Shown here in pieces: positions 26,610-35,528 of a stretch of 64,000 bases of DNA. The translations under genes and the position numbers were made by a program. The notes beneath the pieces were generated by a model that saw only the letters and a program-made list of their open reading frames with translations, did no database searches and had not been told where the DNA came from. Each line of letters begins with the position of its first letter. Position 1 is the stretch's first letter. The DNA is from Actinocatenispora sera (lineage in GTDB: Bacteria; Actinomycetota; Actinomycetes; Mycobacteriales; Micromonosporaceae), in the NCBI RefSeq assembly GCF_018324685.1, contig NZ_AP023354.1:4712001-4776000 (forward strand). Direction: 5' to 3'.

Positions 26610-27779
26610 ATGGGCGAGTCCGGCGCCGGCCCGGTCAGTGCGGTGCAGCGGCTGCTGCCGACCGACGAGGCCGAGGCGCTGCTGGAGTTGACGGCCGACA
26701 TCGCGGACCGTGAACTTGCCCCGCGCGCGGCCGGCTTCGAGGCGCGAGGGGAGTTCCCGCGTACGGTGTTCGCCACGCTGGGGCGGGCCGGGCTGCTGAG
26801 CCTGCCCTACCCCGAGGAGTACGGCGGGGGAGCCCAGCCGTACGAGGTGTACCTGCAGGTGGTGGAGGAGCTGGCGCGGCGCTGGCTGTCGGTGGCGCTC
26901 GGGGTCAGCGTGCACACGCTGGCGTGCTTCCCGGTCGCCGAGTTCGGCAGCGAGCAGCAGCGCAAGCGGTACCTGCCGGACATGCTCGGCGGCGACCAGA
27001 TCGGCGCGTACTGCCTGTCCGAGCCGGCGGGCGGGTCCGACGCGGCCGCGCTGACCACCCGCGCCCGCCTCGACGGCGAGTCGTACCGGGTGACCGGGAC
27101 GAAGGCGTGGGTGTCGCACGCCGGCGTGGCCGACTTCTACAACGTGTTCGCGCGCACCGGCGGACCCGGGCCCAACGGCATCTCCTGCCTGCTGGTGGAT
27201 CCGGCCACCGCGGGAGTGGTGCCGCAGCGGCCGGAGCGCAAGATGGGGCTGTCCGCTGAGGTGACCGCCCAGATCGTGTTCGACGACGCGGTGGTGCCGG
27301 CGGAACGGCTGGTCGGCGGCGAGGGTGCCGGTTTTCGGATCGCGATGCAGGCGCTGGACTCCGGCCGGCTGGGGATCGCAGCGTGTGCGATCGGCGTGGC
27401 GCAGGCGGCGCTGGACTACGCGTGCGGGTATGCCGCCGAGCGGGAGCAGTTCGGCCGGCCGATCGCGCAGTTCCAGGGGGTCGGATTCATGCTGGCGGAT
27501 GCGGCGACGCAGGTCGCTGCGGCGCGGGCGTTGCTGCTGACCGCGGCGCGGTTGAGGGATGCGGGCCGGCCGTACACGGTGGAGGCGGCGAAGGCGAAGC
27601 TGTTCGCCACCGACACCGCGATGCGGGTGACCACCGACATGGTGCAGGTGCTCGGCGGGTACGGGTACGTGGCCGACCATCCGGTCGAGCGGTACTTCCG
27701 GGAGGCGAAGGTGCTGCAGATCGTGGAGGGGACCAACCAGATCCAGCGGCTGGTGATCTCGCGTGCGCTGACGTCGTGA
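26610..27779 (+). CDS. Acyl-CoA dehydrogenase
   Basis: A 389-residue flavoprotein; ATG 26610 follows GGGAGGGA. The FAD loop is AYCLSEPAGGSDAAAL, and the C-terminal block QVLGGYGYVADHPVERYFREAK with IVEGTNQIQRL carries the catalytic Glu (EGTNQ) of short/medium-chain acyl-CoA dehydrogenases. It would introduce a 2,3-double bond in a short acyl-CoA, passing electrons to ETF. An Lrp regulator gene begins 33 nt downstream, which hints at amino-acid-linked control. Chain length cannot be read from sequence. Confidence 0.92.
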   Translation: MGESGAGPVSAVQRLLPTDEAEALLELTADIADRELAPRAAGFEARGEFPRTVFATLGRAGLLSLPYPEEYGGGAQPYEVYLQVVEELARRWLSVALGVSVHTLACFPVAEFGSEQQRKRYLPDMLGGDQIGAYCLSEPAGGSDAAALTTRARLDGESYRVTGTKAWVSHAGVADFYNVFARTGGPGPNGISCLLVDPATAGVVPQRPERKMGLSAEVTAQIVFDDAVVPAERLVGGEGAGFRIAMQALDSGRLGIAACAIGVAQAALDYACGYAAEREQFGRPIAQFQGVGFMLADAATQVAAARALLLTAARLRDAGRPYTVEAAKAKLFATDTAMRVTTDMVQVLGGYGYVADHPVERYFREAKVLQIVEGTNQIQRLVISRALTS

Positions 27780-27811
27780 GGCGGTCGCGACCGGCGGTGT
27801 AGCGTTTCCGC

Positions 27812-28276
27812 GTGGAGCAGATCGATCGGGCCATCGTGGCCGCGTTGTCGGCCGACGGCCGGTTGTCGTTCACCGATCTCGCCGAGCGGGTGGGCCTGTC
27901 GGTGTCGGCGGTGCACCAGCGGGTGCGGCGGTTGGAGCAGCGCGGCGTGATCCGCGGGTACGCGGCGGTGGTCGACTACGAGGCGCTGGGGTTGCCGTTG
28001 ACGGCGTTCGTGGCGATCCGGCCGACCGATCCGGCGGCGCCGGACGATGCGCCGGAGCGGTTGGCGCACCTGCCGGAGATCGAGTCGTGCTATTCGGTGG
28101 CCGGTGAGGATTTCTACCTGTTGAAGGTGCGGGTGGCCTCGCCGGTGGATCTGGAGGGTCTGCTGCAGCGGATCCGGTCGATGGCCGGGGTCACGCATCG
28201 CACCACGATCGTGTTGTCCACGCCGTACGAGGGGCGTCCGGCGCGGCCGCCGGTCCCGCCGGCGGACACCGACTGA
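27812..28276 (+). CDS. Lrp/AsnC-family transcriptional regulator
   Basis: A 154-residue regulator with the family's N-terminal HTH (RLSFTDLAERVGLSVSAVHQRVRRLEQRGVI) and C-terminal RAM ligand-binding domain (CYSVAGEDFYLLKVRV). A TAGCGT box ends six bases before the GTG start and no Shine-Dalgarno box is seen, so the mRNA may be leaderless. It probably responds to an amino acid and may control the preceding acyl-CoA dehydrogenase gene or the lysine cluster; the second is speculation. Confidence 0.9.
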   Translation: MEQIDRAIVAALSADGRLSFTDLAERVGLSVSAVHQRVRRLEQRGVIRGYAAVVDYEALGLPLTAFVAIRPTDPAAPDDAPERLAHLPEIESCYSVAGEDFYLLKVRVASPVDLEGLLQRIRSMAGVTHRTTIVLSTPYEGRPARPPVPPADTD

Positions 28277-28277
28277 C

Positions 28278-28307
28278 CGGTCCGGGGCCCAACAGGGCCC
28301 CGGACCG
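28278..28307. terminator. Perfect 13-bp hairpin between convergent genes
   Basis: CGGTCCGGGGCCC, an AACA loop and its exact complement lie right after the lrp stop and five bases from the GH89 stop on the other strand. A bidirectional terminator. Confidence 0.8.
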
Positions 28308-28312
28308 TGGGT

Positions 28313-31300
28313 TCAGTGGACGCTGACGGTGTCGAAGGTGGCGAGGCCGGTGGCGCCGGAGCCGCCGTTGGCGGCGGTCATGAAGATCCCGACCTCGGGG
28401 GTGGCGGCGAGGCCGGTGGGGCGCACGGTGCCGAGGGTGTTCCAGGTGGTGCCGTCGGGGGAGTAGGCGGCGGTGAGGCTGTCGCCGGCGCGGGTGAGGC
28501 GCAGGGTGACGGGTGCGACGGGTCCGGCGGCGGAGGTGACCTTGTTGAGCCGGCCGTCGTTGTTGTCGTCGACCGACAGGGCGCAGCCGTGTTGCGGGGT
28601 GACGGCGAGGTTGGCGTAGCCGAGCGATCCGTTGGTGGCGAGCGAGTTGCGTACGACCAGGCCGGCGCGGGCCCAGGGGCCGGTGGGGTCCTGGAGCACG
28701 ACGCGGACGGTGGCGGTGGCGCCGTCGGGGAGCCCGCCGGGTAGCACGATGGCGGCGAACTGGTTGGTGCTTCCCCACATGTCCCGGCCGCCGCCGAAGA
28801 TGCCGAAGCCGGTTCCGGCGGCGGCGAAGGTGGCGTCGTTGAAGTTGACGGTGGTGTAGGGGGCGGTGATCGGGGCGCCGGCGAGTACCCGGGCGGTTCC
28901 GGTGGCGTGGCCGGTGGTGCGGCCGGCACGGTAGTCGGCTCGTACGGTCAGGGTGGCGGTGGGTTGGTCGGTGTGCCAGTCGGTGGGTGCGGTGATGCGC
29001 CAGCGGACGGTGGCGCTGGCGCCGCCGCCGAGGGTGGTGCTGCCGGTGGGGTCGAGTGCGGTGGCGGTGGCGCCGTCGGGTACGGCGGGGGTGAGGGTGG
29101 CGGCGTGGACGTCGGACAGGCCGCTGGCGTTGGTGATGCGGGCGGTCAGGGTGGTGGCGGCGCCGGCGACGAGGACGGCGGGGTCGGCGGTGACGGCGAC
29201 CGGTACCTGGTGGGTGTCGGCGGTGAGCACCCGGTGCACGGCGGTGGCGAGGGCGTGTTCGTCGCCGGTGGGGTGGCTGCGGTAGGTGTTGGTGCGGCGG
29301 GTCCAGGCGTCGGTGAGGGCGTACCAGTCGATCGGGGTGGGTGCGCGGCCGGTGGCGAGGGCGGTGCGCAGGCTGTCGAAGTAGCGGCGCCAGCGGTCGA
29401 GGTAGACGTCGCCGATCAGGCCGTGCCATTCGCGGTTGGCGTAGTCGTGCAGGCCGCCGACCTGGCTGGCGTTGCGGTCGCCCCAGACGGTGAGGATGGT
29501 GCGCTGGTCGTACTCGCCGGCGTCGCCGGCGGTGCGGCGGGCGGTGGTGAGGGCGGGGCCGAGCAGGAATTCGCCTCGGCTGGCGACGAGTTGTTCCAGG
29601 AGCCGCATCCAGTCCAGCCACAGGGCGGTGAGTTCGTCGAAGGTGGCGGTGTCGCCGGCGTGGTAGGCGGCGGCGATCTGGGGCAGCAGGATGCGGCTGC
29701 GGTTGGTGAGGGTCTGGCGGGCGACGTCGACCAGGTCGTAGCGGTAGGCGTCGGTGTGGCGCAGGGTGGGGTGGGCGGCGAGCAGCAGTGGCAGCGCCTG
29801 GTCGAAGGTGGCGCCGTCGTACTGCATGGTGTCGGGTGACCAGCCGGCGCCGGAGGTGGCGGACAGGCTGGGTTGGGCGGCGAACAGGCTGTCCTGCGGT
29901 TCGCCCTTTACGGTGCCGTCCAGGGCGTACGCGGTGGCGCGCAGGGTCTGCCAGGCGGCGGTGGCGTGCCGGTCGGGTCGGCCGTAGCGGCGGGTGGCGT
30001 AGTCGGTGTAGAAGTCGCGGGCGTCGATGGTGTGGTCGGTCCAGGCGAGCGAGGCGAACAGGTCGAGTGCGGCGGCGTTGTTGTCGCCGGCTTCGGGCAT
30101 CAGGGCGATGCCGGACAGTGCGCCGCCCGGTTTGTCGCGCCACTGCCGGTACTTGCCGAGCCAGGCGGCGCCGGCTGCGCCGAGGGTGGACTTGCCGCCG
30201 TAGTTGAAGATCGTGCCGAACGCGTACGGGGTGTGCGACCAGTCGGTGTCGCGGTCGGTCTTGTCGGCGTGTTCGGACAGCCCGTCGACGATGAGCATGC
30301 GGCTGGTGTCGACGGCGGCGATGGTGTCCTTCTTGGGGTTGTCCTGCCAGCCGAGGATGACCCAGGTGGCGTCGGGGTGCGCGGTGCGCAGCGCGGTCTC
30401 GACGGCCTTCGAGGCGGGGCCGACGGGGACGTCGCCGGCGGTGCCGCCCTCGTGCAGCAGGTCCATCTTGTACATGGTGGTGTTGCCGTAGCGGGTGGCC
30501 GAGTGGCGGTAGAAGGCGGCGGCGAGGCGGGTGAAGTGGTCGTCGCGGGGGTCGAGCCAGCCGGGGCGGGTGAAGCCGCACCAGCTGCCCTGGGGTACGA
30601 CGTGGGCGCCGGTGTTGCGGTCGGCGAAGTCGGGTGGGACGGTGCCGAAGTAGCCGGGCAGGACGGGGGTCATGCCGAGGGCGCGGATGTGGTCGATCAG
30701 GGCGGCGGCGGTGTTCGCGCGGTGCTCGATGAGGTCGGCGGCGACGGGGCTGCCGAAGCCGGACATGTTCTGCAGCAGCCACCAGGGTTGGTGGGCGGGT
30801 GCCGGGATCCAGGCGCGGACCTCGTCGTCGGGGTAGCCGAACTCGCGCAGGGTGTCGCGGTAGACGGCGTCGGCGCCGAGGTAGACGAGGATCTCGTTGA
30901 AGCCGTGCAGTGCGAGGATGTCGACCTCGCGGCGCCAGCGGTCGAGGTCCCAGTAGGGGCCGGTGTAGCCGTCGTTGGTGTCGTTGAGCGCGAACCGGTG
31001 AGGTACGTCGGCGCGGCCGGTGATCGGGGCGGCGGGTGCGGGTAGCCGGGCGGGCAGGTGGTCGAGGTTGGTGCCGGCCCACCAGATCCCGGCGTGCAGG
31101 GTGTCACCGAGGTAGCGGCGGAAGCCGGTGAGGATGGTCGCCGGGGTGGTGGCCTGGATGTGCAGCCGTCCGCCGGCGCCGGAGACCTGGTAGGTGTCGG
31201 TGTCGCCGCGGGGGGTGAGGCTGAGGTCGAGTTGGTCGGCGCGGCGGCCGATGAGGCGGCGGAGCGCGGCGCGGGCGGGTTCGACGGCGTCCTGGGCGGC

Positions 31301-31378
31301 GGCAGGGCCGGCGAGGCCGGTGGCGGCCAGGCCGGCGCCTGCGGCGCCTGCGGCGAGGACTGTTCTGCGTCGCGTCAT
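28313..31378 (-). CDS. Secreted GH89 alpha-N-acetylglucosaminidase
   Basis: A 1021-residue exported enzyme. The start at ATG 31378 (GGAGG upstream) gives a Tat-type signal (MTRRRTVLAAG...). The GH89 order follows: N-terminal alpha/beta domain (GTNLDHLPARLP), the barrel with WWLLQNMSGFG and SWCGFTRPGWLDPRD, catalytic Glu candidates in LLHEGG (about residue 309) and LMPEAGDN (about 429), then the all-helical domain. After about residue 720 come an Ig/NEW3-like domain and a beta-sandwich domain (DPTGPWARAGLVVRNSL) of the glycan-binding sort. It would remove terminal alpha-GlcNAc from glycans outside the cell, such as mucin or host glycosaminoglycan pieces. Confidence 0.92.
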   Translation of the reverse strand: MTRRRTVLAAGAAGAGLAATGLAGPAAAQDAVEPARAALRRLIGRRADQLDLSLTPRGDTDTYQVSGAGGRLHIQATTPATILTGFRRYLGDTLHAGIWWAGTNLDHLPARLPAPAAPITGRADVPHRFALNDTNDGYTGPYWDLDRWRREVDILALHGFNEILVYLGADAVYRDTLREFGYPDDEVRAWIPAPAHQPWWLLQNMSGFGSPVAADLIEHRANTAAALIDHIRALGMTPVLPGYFGTVPPDFADRNTGAHVVPQGSWCGFTRPGWLDPRDDHFTRLAAAFYRHSATRYGNTTMYKMDLLHEGGTAGDVPVGPASKAVETALRTAHPDATWVILGWQDNPKKDTIAAVDTSRMLIVDGLSEHADKTDRDTDWSHTPYAFGTIFNYGGKSTLGAAGAAWLGKYRQWRDKPGGALSGIALMPEAGDNNAAALDLFASLAWTDHTIDARDFYTDYATRRYGRPDRHATAAWQTLRATAYALDGTVKGEPQDSLFAAQPSLSATSGAGWSPDTMQYDGATFDQALPLLLAAHPTLRHTDAYRYDLVDVARQTLTNRSRILLPQIAAAYHAGDTATFDELTALWLDWMRLLEQLVASRGEFLLGPALTTARRTAGDAGEYDQRTILTVWGDRNASQVGGLHDYANREWHGLIGDVYLDRWRRYFDSLRTALATGRAPTPIDWYALTDAWTRRTNTYRSHPTGDEHALATAVHRVLTADTHQVPVAVTADPAVLVAGAATTLTARITNASGLSDVHAATLTPAVPDGATATALDPTGSTTLGGGASATVRWRITAPTDWHTDQPTATLTVRADYRAGRTTGHATGTARVLAGAPITAPYTTVNFNDATFAAAGTGFGIFGGGRDMWGSTNQFAAIVLPGGLPDGATATVRVVLQDPTGPWARAGLVVRNSLATNGSLGYANLAVTPQHGCALSVDDNNDGRLNKVTSAAGPVAPVTLRLTRAGDSLTAAYSPDGTTWNTLGTVRPTGLAATPEVGIFMTAANGGSGATGLATFDTVSVH

Positions 31379-31581
31379 GGGGACCTCCGGCCGGGGGCGA
31401 TCGGGTCGCAGGCAGCCTATGGTGCGTGAAGTTGGTCGACAAGTGCTGTTGGGCGACAAGTTTGCGCATCGCGGTCGAGGGGGTCGGTGTCCGGTCACGT
31501 TTGCCGCCGGCGGTCCGTCATGGTGACAGGCCGCCGGCTCGGTGGTCGAGCGTGGTCGAGTGGTGGAGGGACGTGCCGGCG

Positions 31582-32016
31582 ATGGATTCCTGGGGCACGG
31601 CGCGGCCGGTGGTGTACTGGCTGGCGACCGGGATCGTGGCGGCCGAGCTGGCGGTCGGCGGGGCGTGGGACCTCGCCCGGTTGTCGTTCGTCGCCGACGT
31701 GGTCGCGCACCTGGGCTACCCGGGGTACTTCCTGGTGTTGCTGGGGTGCTGGAAGGTGGCGGGTGCGGCGGCGTTGCTTCTGCCGCGGTGGCCGCTGGTG
31801 AAGGAGTGGGCGTACGCGGGGGCGTTCTTCGTCTACACCGGCGCGATCGTCTCGCACCTGAGCTCGGCGTACGGGGCGGGTGAGGTCGTGGTGCTCACCG
31901 GCTTGGCGGCGCTGACGGTGCTGTCGTGGGCCCTGCGGCCGGTGTCGCGGCGGCTGCGGGCGCCGCGTCGGGCCGGCGGCGCGGTGATGGCGCCGCGGCC
32001 CGGTAGCCGGGTCTGA
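31582..32016 (+). CDS. DoxX-like four-TM membrane protein
   Basis: About 144 residues from ATG 31582; GTG 31573 is closer to the GGAGGG box and is possible. Four hydrophobic helices with the family pattern VAHLGYPGYFLVLLGCWKVAGAAALLLPRWPLVKEWAYAGAFF, cut by short loops, match DoxX-like proteins (PF13564). Function unknown, often redox or lipid related. Divergent from the GH89 gene and convergent with the histidine phosphatase gene. Confidence 0.85.
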   Translation: MDSWGTARPVVYWLATGIVAAELAVGGAWDLARLSFVADVVAHLGYPGYFLVLLGCWKVAGAAALLLPRWPLVKEWAYAGAFFVYTGAIVSHLSSAYGAGEVVVLTGLAALTVLSWALRPVSRRLRAPRRAGGAVMAPRPGSRV

Positions 32017-32087
32017 GCCCGGTGCCGACGTGCCCGTGGCCGACGTGGCGGTCGCTGTGCGGTGTGGCTGTCGCGGGGGTGCAGCGC

Positions 32088-32663
32088 TCAGCCGGTGACG
32101 GTGGCGTTCCAGCTGGTGATGACCGGGCGGCCGTGTTCGAAGCCGAGGGTGGACAGGGTGCCGGTGTCGAGCTTGAGCAGGCCGCCGCATGAGGCGGCCA
32201 GGCCGATCCAGCGGGCGCCGGCGACCCGCAGCGCGTGGCCGTGCGCGACCAGCGCGACGTCGCCGTCGCAGAGCTGCTCGCGGGCGCGCTGCAGCACCCG
32301 GTCGAGCCGGGCGCCGACCTCGGCGGGTTTCTCGCCGCCGGGGGCGCCGTCGGTCCACAGGTCCCAGTCGGGCACCTCGGTGTGGATGTCGGCGGTGGTG
32401 CGGCCCTCGTAGTCGCCGTAGTTCCATTCGGCGAGGTCGTCGTCGAGCGTGGTGACCGCCAGCCCGGCCAGCTGCGCGGTGCGCTGGGCGCGGATGCGCG
32501 GCGAGCTGTACACGGCGGTGAACCGGCGCCGGGCGAGGGTGGTGGCCAGGTCGCTCGCCTGCCGTTCACCGCGTTCGGTGAGCGGCAGGTCGGTGACGGA
32601 GGTGTGCTGGCCGCTGGCCGACCAGGCGGTTTCGCCGTGCCGGATCAGGACGATCTCTGCCAT
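32088..32663 (-). CDS. Histidine phosphatase superfamily protein
   Basis: A 191-residue phosphatase from ATG 32663. The phospho-His motif LIRHGETAWS is at the N-terminus, a catalytic Glu lies in LAEWNYGDYEG, and the second His in VALVAHGHALR. These bacterial members dephosphorylate sugar phosphates or small phosphoesters; substrate unknown. It lies downstream of kamA on the same strand, but a 14-bp hairpin separates the two. Confidence 0.9.
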   Translation of the reverse strand: MAEIVLIRHGETAWSASGQHTSVTDLPLTERGERQASDLATTLARRRFTAVYSSPRIRAQRTAQLAGLAVTTLDDDLAEWNYGDYEGRTTADIHTEVPDWDLWTDGAPGGEKPAEVGARLDRVLQRAREQLCDGDVALVAHGHALRVAGARWIGLAASCGGLLKLDTGTLSTLGFEHGRPVITSWNATVTG

Positions 32664-32743
32664 GGCCACAGTCTTCCCGATCGGCTCCAGCGGTACGCGG
32701 GGTTCCCGGTGCGGTGTCGGACGCGCCACCCACCGGGAAGGCA

Positions 32744-32777
32744 CCGCCGCACCCGACGCCGTTGTCGGGTGCGGCGG
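32744..32777 (-). terminator. Perfect 14-bp hairpin downstream of kamA
   Basis: Bases 32744-32757 are an exact inverted match to 32764-32777 with a six-base loop. It lies 19 nt past the kamA stop codon on the minus strand, so kamA is probably a single-gene transcript. Confidence 0.75.
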
Positions 32778-32795
32778 AGACGCAGCGCCGGGTGG

Positions 32796-34298
32796 TCAGG
32801 CGTGTACGGCGTCGCGTTCGGCCGCCGCGCGGGACGCCGCCGCGGCATCGGCGGCGGCCGCGGTGTCCGGCGGGAAGTTCTCCCGCCACCACTGCTGGCC
32901 GGCCTCGGGCAGGGTGTAGATCGGGTCGTAGAACGGGTACCGGCGCTCCAGCGCGTCGGGGTCGTCGAGCTCGATGCCGGTGCGGTAGTTCTTCGTCCAG
33001 TAGGAGATGCCGCGCTCGCGGTCGTAGTCGGCGAGCATGTGCACCCAGCGTTTGCCGACGAACGGCACGTCGCACACGATGCGCGGGGTGGCGTAGCCGG
33101 GCAGGTAGCCCATGATGGCGTGCTGCAGGTGCTGGGCCTCGGCGACCGAGACCCGCCAGTGTTCGGCGTTGGGGATCATGTCGCACATGTAGAAGTAGTA
33201 CGGCAGGATGTTGGCCTCGCCCTGCAGCCCGAAGCACAGGTCGAGCAGGTCGGTGTCGGTGGCGTTGACGCCGCGCATCAGCACGCCCTGGTTGCGCACG
33301 TCGCGCACGCCGACGTCCAGTGCGGTGCGGGCGGCCTCGGCGACCAGCGGGGTCAGCGAGTTCACGTAGTTGACGTGGGTGTGGATGGCGAGGTTGACGC
33401 CGCGCCGGTGCGCGGTGCGGGCGACCCGTTCCAGCCCCTCGACCACGTCGGGGGCCAGCCAGTGCTGCGGCATGCCCATCAGTGCCTTGGTGGCGAGCCG
33501 GATGTCGCGGATGGTGTCGATGGCCAGCAGCCGCATCAGGAACGCTTCGAGGTTCTTCCACGGCACGTTGGCCACGTCGCCGCCGGAGACCACCACGTCA
33601 CGCACCTCGGGGTGCTGCTGCAGGTAGGTGATGATCGCGTCGTACCGGTCGACCGGCTTGCCGGACAGCCGCAGCTTGTCGATGGTGGGGGTGGAGTTGC
33701 CGACCAGGTCCATCCGGGTGCAGTGCCCGCAGTACTGCGGGCAGGTCGACAGCAGCTCGGCGAGCACCTTCGTCGGGTACCGGTGGGTCAGGCCCTCTGC
33801 CACCCACATGTCGTGCTCGTGCAGCGAGTCGCGGGTGGCGTGCGGGTGGCTGGGCCAGTCGGCGCGCCGGTCGGAGGCGACCGGCAGCATGTACCGGCGG
33901 ACCGGGTCGGCGTAGAACGTGTCGGTGTCGGGCACCTCGCGAGGCACGATGGTGTTGAGCATCTGCGGCGGGAGCAGCATCGACATGGTCGCGTGCTGTT
34001 TCTGGTCGGCGGCGAGGTCGTCGTAGAACTTCTCGTCGAGCAGATCGCCCATCAGCTGCCGCAGCTGTTTGATGTTCTTGACGCAGTGCGCGCGCTGCCA
34101 CTGCGCGGAGCGCCACTGGGCGGCGGTGACGTCGGCGAAACCGGGCAGCCGGGTCCAGTCGGGTTCGACCAGCTCCACCCGGCGGTACTCGTACGGCTGG
34201 CCGCCGGTGTCGTCGCTGTGCGCCACGGTGCTCTCGACCTGCTCCGCCGCTGTGTCGCTGGCGTGCTCCGCCCCTGTACCGCTGCCGTGCTCCGCCAC
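32796..34298 (-). CDS. kamA: Lysine 2,3-aminomutase (radical SAM, PLP)
   Basis: A 500-residue enzyme converting L-lysine to beta-lysine, using SAM, a [4Fe-4S] cluster and PLP. Start GTG 34298 follows GAGGAGG at seven bases. The cluster ligands are Cys186, Cys190 and Cys193 (CPQYCGHC). The substrate-amino-binding Asp residues correspond to Asp373 (MCDMIP) and Asp410 (VCDVPF), and the PLP lysine to Lys416 (FVGKRWVH), although the classical Gly-rich PGGGGK is replaced. The first 35 residues are a loose repeat of A-E-H/Q segments and look disordered. It is divergent from kdd and begins the pathway encoded next door. The altered PLP loop makes an unusual subfamily, but the substrate residues argue for lysine. 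Confidence 0.88.
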   Translation of the reverse strand: MAEHGSGTGAEHASDTAAEQVESTVAHSDDTGGQPYEYRRVELVEPDWTRLPGFADVTAAQWRSAQWQRAHCVKNIKQLRQLMGDLLDEKFYDDLAADQKQHATMSMLLPPQMLNTIVPREVPDTDTFYADPVRRYMLPVASDRRADWPSHPHATRDSLHEHDMWVAEGLTHRYPTKVLAELLSTCPQYCGHCTRMDLVGNSTPTIDKLRLSGKPVDRYDAIITYLQQHPEVRDVVVSGGDVANVPWKNLEAFLMRLLAIDTIRDIRLATKALMGMPQHWLAPDVVEGLERVARTAHRRGVNLAIHTHVNYVNSLTPLVAEAARTALDVGVRDVRNQGVLMRGVNATDTDLLDLCFGLQGEANILPYYFYMCDMIPNAEHWRVSVAEAQHLQHAIMGYLPGYATPRIVCDVPFVGKRWVHMLADYDRERGISYWTKNYRTGIELDDPDALERRYPFYDPIYTLPEAGQQWWRENFPPDTAAAADAAAASRAAAERDAVHA

Positions 34299-34348
34299 GG
34301 TGTCGCCTCCTCGCTTGCCGGTGCCGCGTGCTCCGGTACCTTAGCGCA

Positions 34349-34384
34349 AGGATAGTGGAATTCTTGCGGGTGAGTAATTATCCT
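34349..34384. promoter_or_regulatory. Mirrored TATCCT boxes between kamA and kdd
   Basis: AGGATA (34349-34354) and TATCCT (34379-34384) are inverted copies 24 bases apart. Read outward on each strand each gives TATCCT, a TANNNT -10 box, placing transcription starts about 40-45 nt before kamA and about 35 nt before kdd. The A+T-rich DNA between them would be a natural site for a shared regulator. Confidence 0.45.
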
Positions 34385-34425
34385 GCCGAAGGATTTCCGG
34401 CGGTGGCACGGATGTGGAGGGGCGC

Positions 34426-35490
34426 ATGGGCGGGGTCGCGGAACGCAGCGAGGTGACGGCGACCGAATCGCCGGTCGGCCTGCATCGGGTGCTGAGCCCC
34501 GCCGGGGTGCTGCCGCAGGCGGCGGAGCGCCTGGACACCAGCCCCGACATCCGGCCCGGTGAGGTACGCATCATCCTGGAACGGCTCAACCTGGACGCGG
34601 CGAGCTACCGGCAGCTGGCCACCAAGCACCACGGCGACGGCGACGCGATCCGCGCCGAGGTCCTGGAGATCATCACCAGCCGCGGCAAGATGCACAATCC
34701 GGTCACCGGCTCCGGCGGCATGCTGATCGGCACCGTCGAGGCGGTCGGCGACAAGTCGCCGCTGGGCCTGCGGGTCGGCCAGCGGGTCGCCACGCTGGTG
34801 TCGCTGACGCTGACCCCGCTTTCGGTCACCGACGGGCTCGCCGGCTGGGACGGCCGTGGCGAGCAGGTGCCCGCCGCCGGCCACGCCATCCTGTTCGCCC
34901 GCTCGATCGCCGCGGTGCTGCCCGACGACGAGGACCCCGAACTGTCGCTTGCGGTACTGGACGTGTGCGGCGCCCCGGCGCTGACCGCCCGGGTGGTCGA
35001 GGCCGCCGCCGCCCGGCTCGGCGGCGCGCCGCGGGTCGCGGTACTCGGCGGCGCCGGCAAGTCCGGCAGCCTGTCGCTGGCCGCCGCCCGCCGGGCCGGC
35101 GCGAGCACCGTCGGGGTGGTACCCACCCGGGTCGAGGCCGACCGGCTCGCCGCCGCCGGACTCGCCGACACCGTGGTGATCGCCGACGCCACCGACCCGG
35201 TCGCCCTGTCGAGTGCGGTGGGCACCGGCGCCGACGTGACCGTCGTGTGTGTCGACGTACCCGGCTGCGAGCACGGCGCGATCCTCGCCACCGCCGAGGG
35301 CGGCACGGTGATCTTCTTCTCCATGGCCACCTCGTTCGCCGCCGCCGCGCTGGGCGCCGAGGGCCTCGCCGCCGACGTCACGATGCTGGTGGGCAACGGC
35401 TACGTGCCCGGCCACGCCGCGTTCGCGCTGGAGCTGCTGCGCACCGAACCCGGCGTCCGGGAGCTGTTCGGCGCCCGGCTCGCGGGCTGA
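34426..35490 (+). CDS. kdd: L-erythro-3,5-diaminohexanoate dehydrogenase
   Basis: A 354-residue NAD-dependent enzyme of lysine fermentation, deaminating 3,5-diaminohexanoate to 5-amino-3-oxohexanoate. Recognisable features: the N-terminal block HRVLSPAGVLPQAAERLD, RGKMHNPVTGSGGMLIGTV, and the cofactor loop VAVLGGAGKSGSLSL, followed by GNGYVPGHAAFALELLR near the end. ATG 34426 has GGAGG five bases upstream; GTG 34414 is the other option. First gene of the plus-strand cluster and divergent from kamA. Confidence 0.93.
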   Translation: MGGVAERSEVTATESPVGLHRVLSPAGVLPQAAERLDTSPDIRPGEVRIILERLNLDAASYRQLATKHHGDGDAIRAEVLEIITSRGKMHNPVTGSGGMLIGTVEAVGDKSPLGLRVGQRVATLVSLTLTPLSVTDGLAGWDGRGEQVPAAGHAILFARSIAAVLPDDEDPELSLAVLDVCGAPALTARVVEAAAARLGGAPRVAVLGGAGKSGSLSLAAARRAGASTVGVVPTRVEADRLAAAGLADTVVIADATDPVALSSAVGTGADVTVVCVDVPGCEHGAILATAEGGTVIFFSMATSFAAAALGAEGLAADVTMLVGNGYVPGHAAFALELLRTEPGVRELFGARLAG

Positions 35491-35528
35491 CCGGCGCGCC
35501 GGCGGGCACGCGGGGAAGACTGGAGGGC

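Noticed and set aside
28191-31082. A 963-residue Arg/His-rich frame within the GH89 gene
   Set aside because: Pure shadow: the GH89 frame in the same DNA has all family motifs and a signal peptide.
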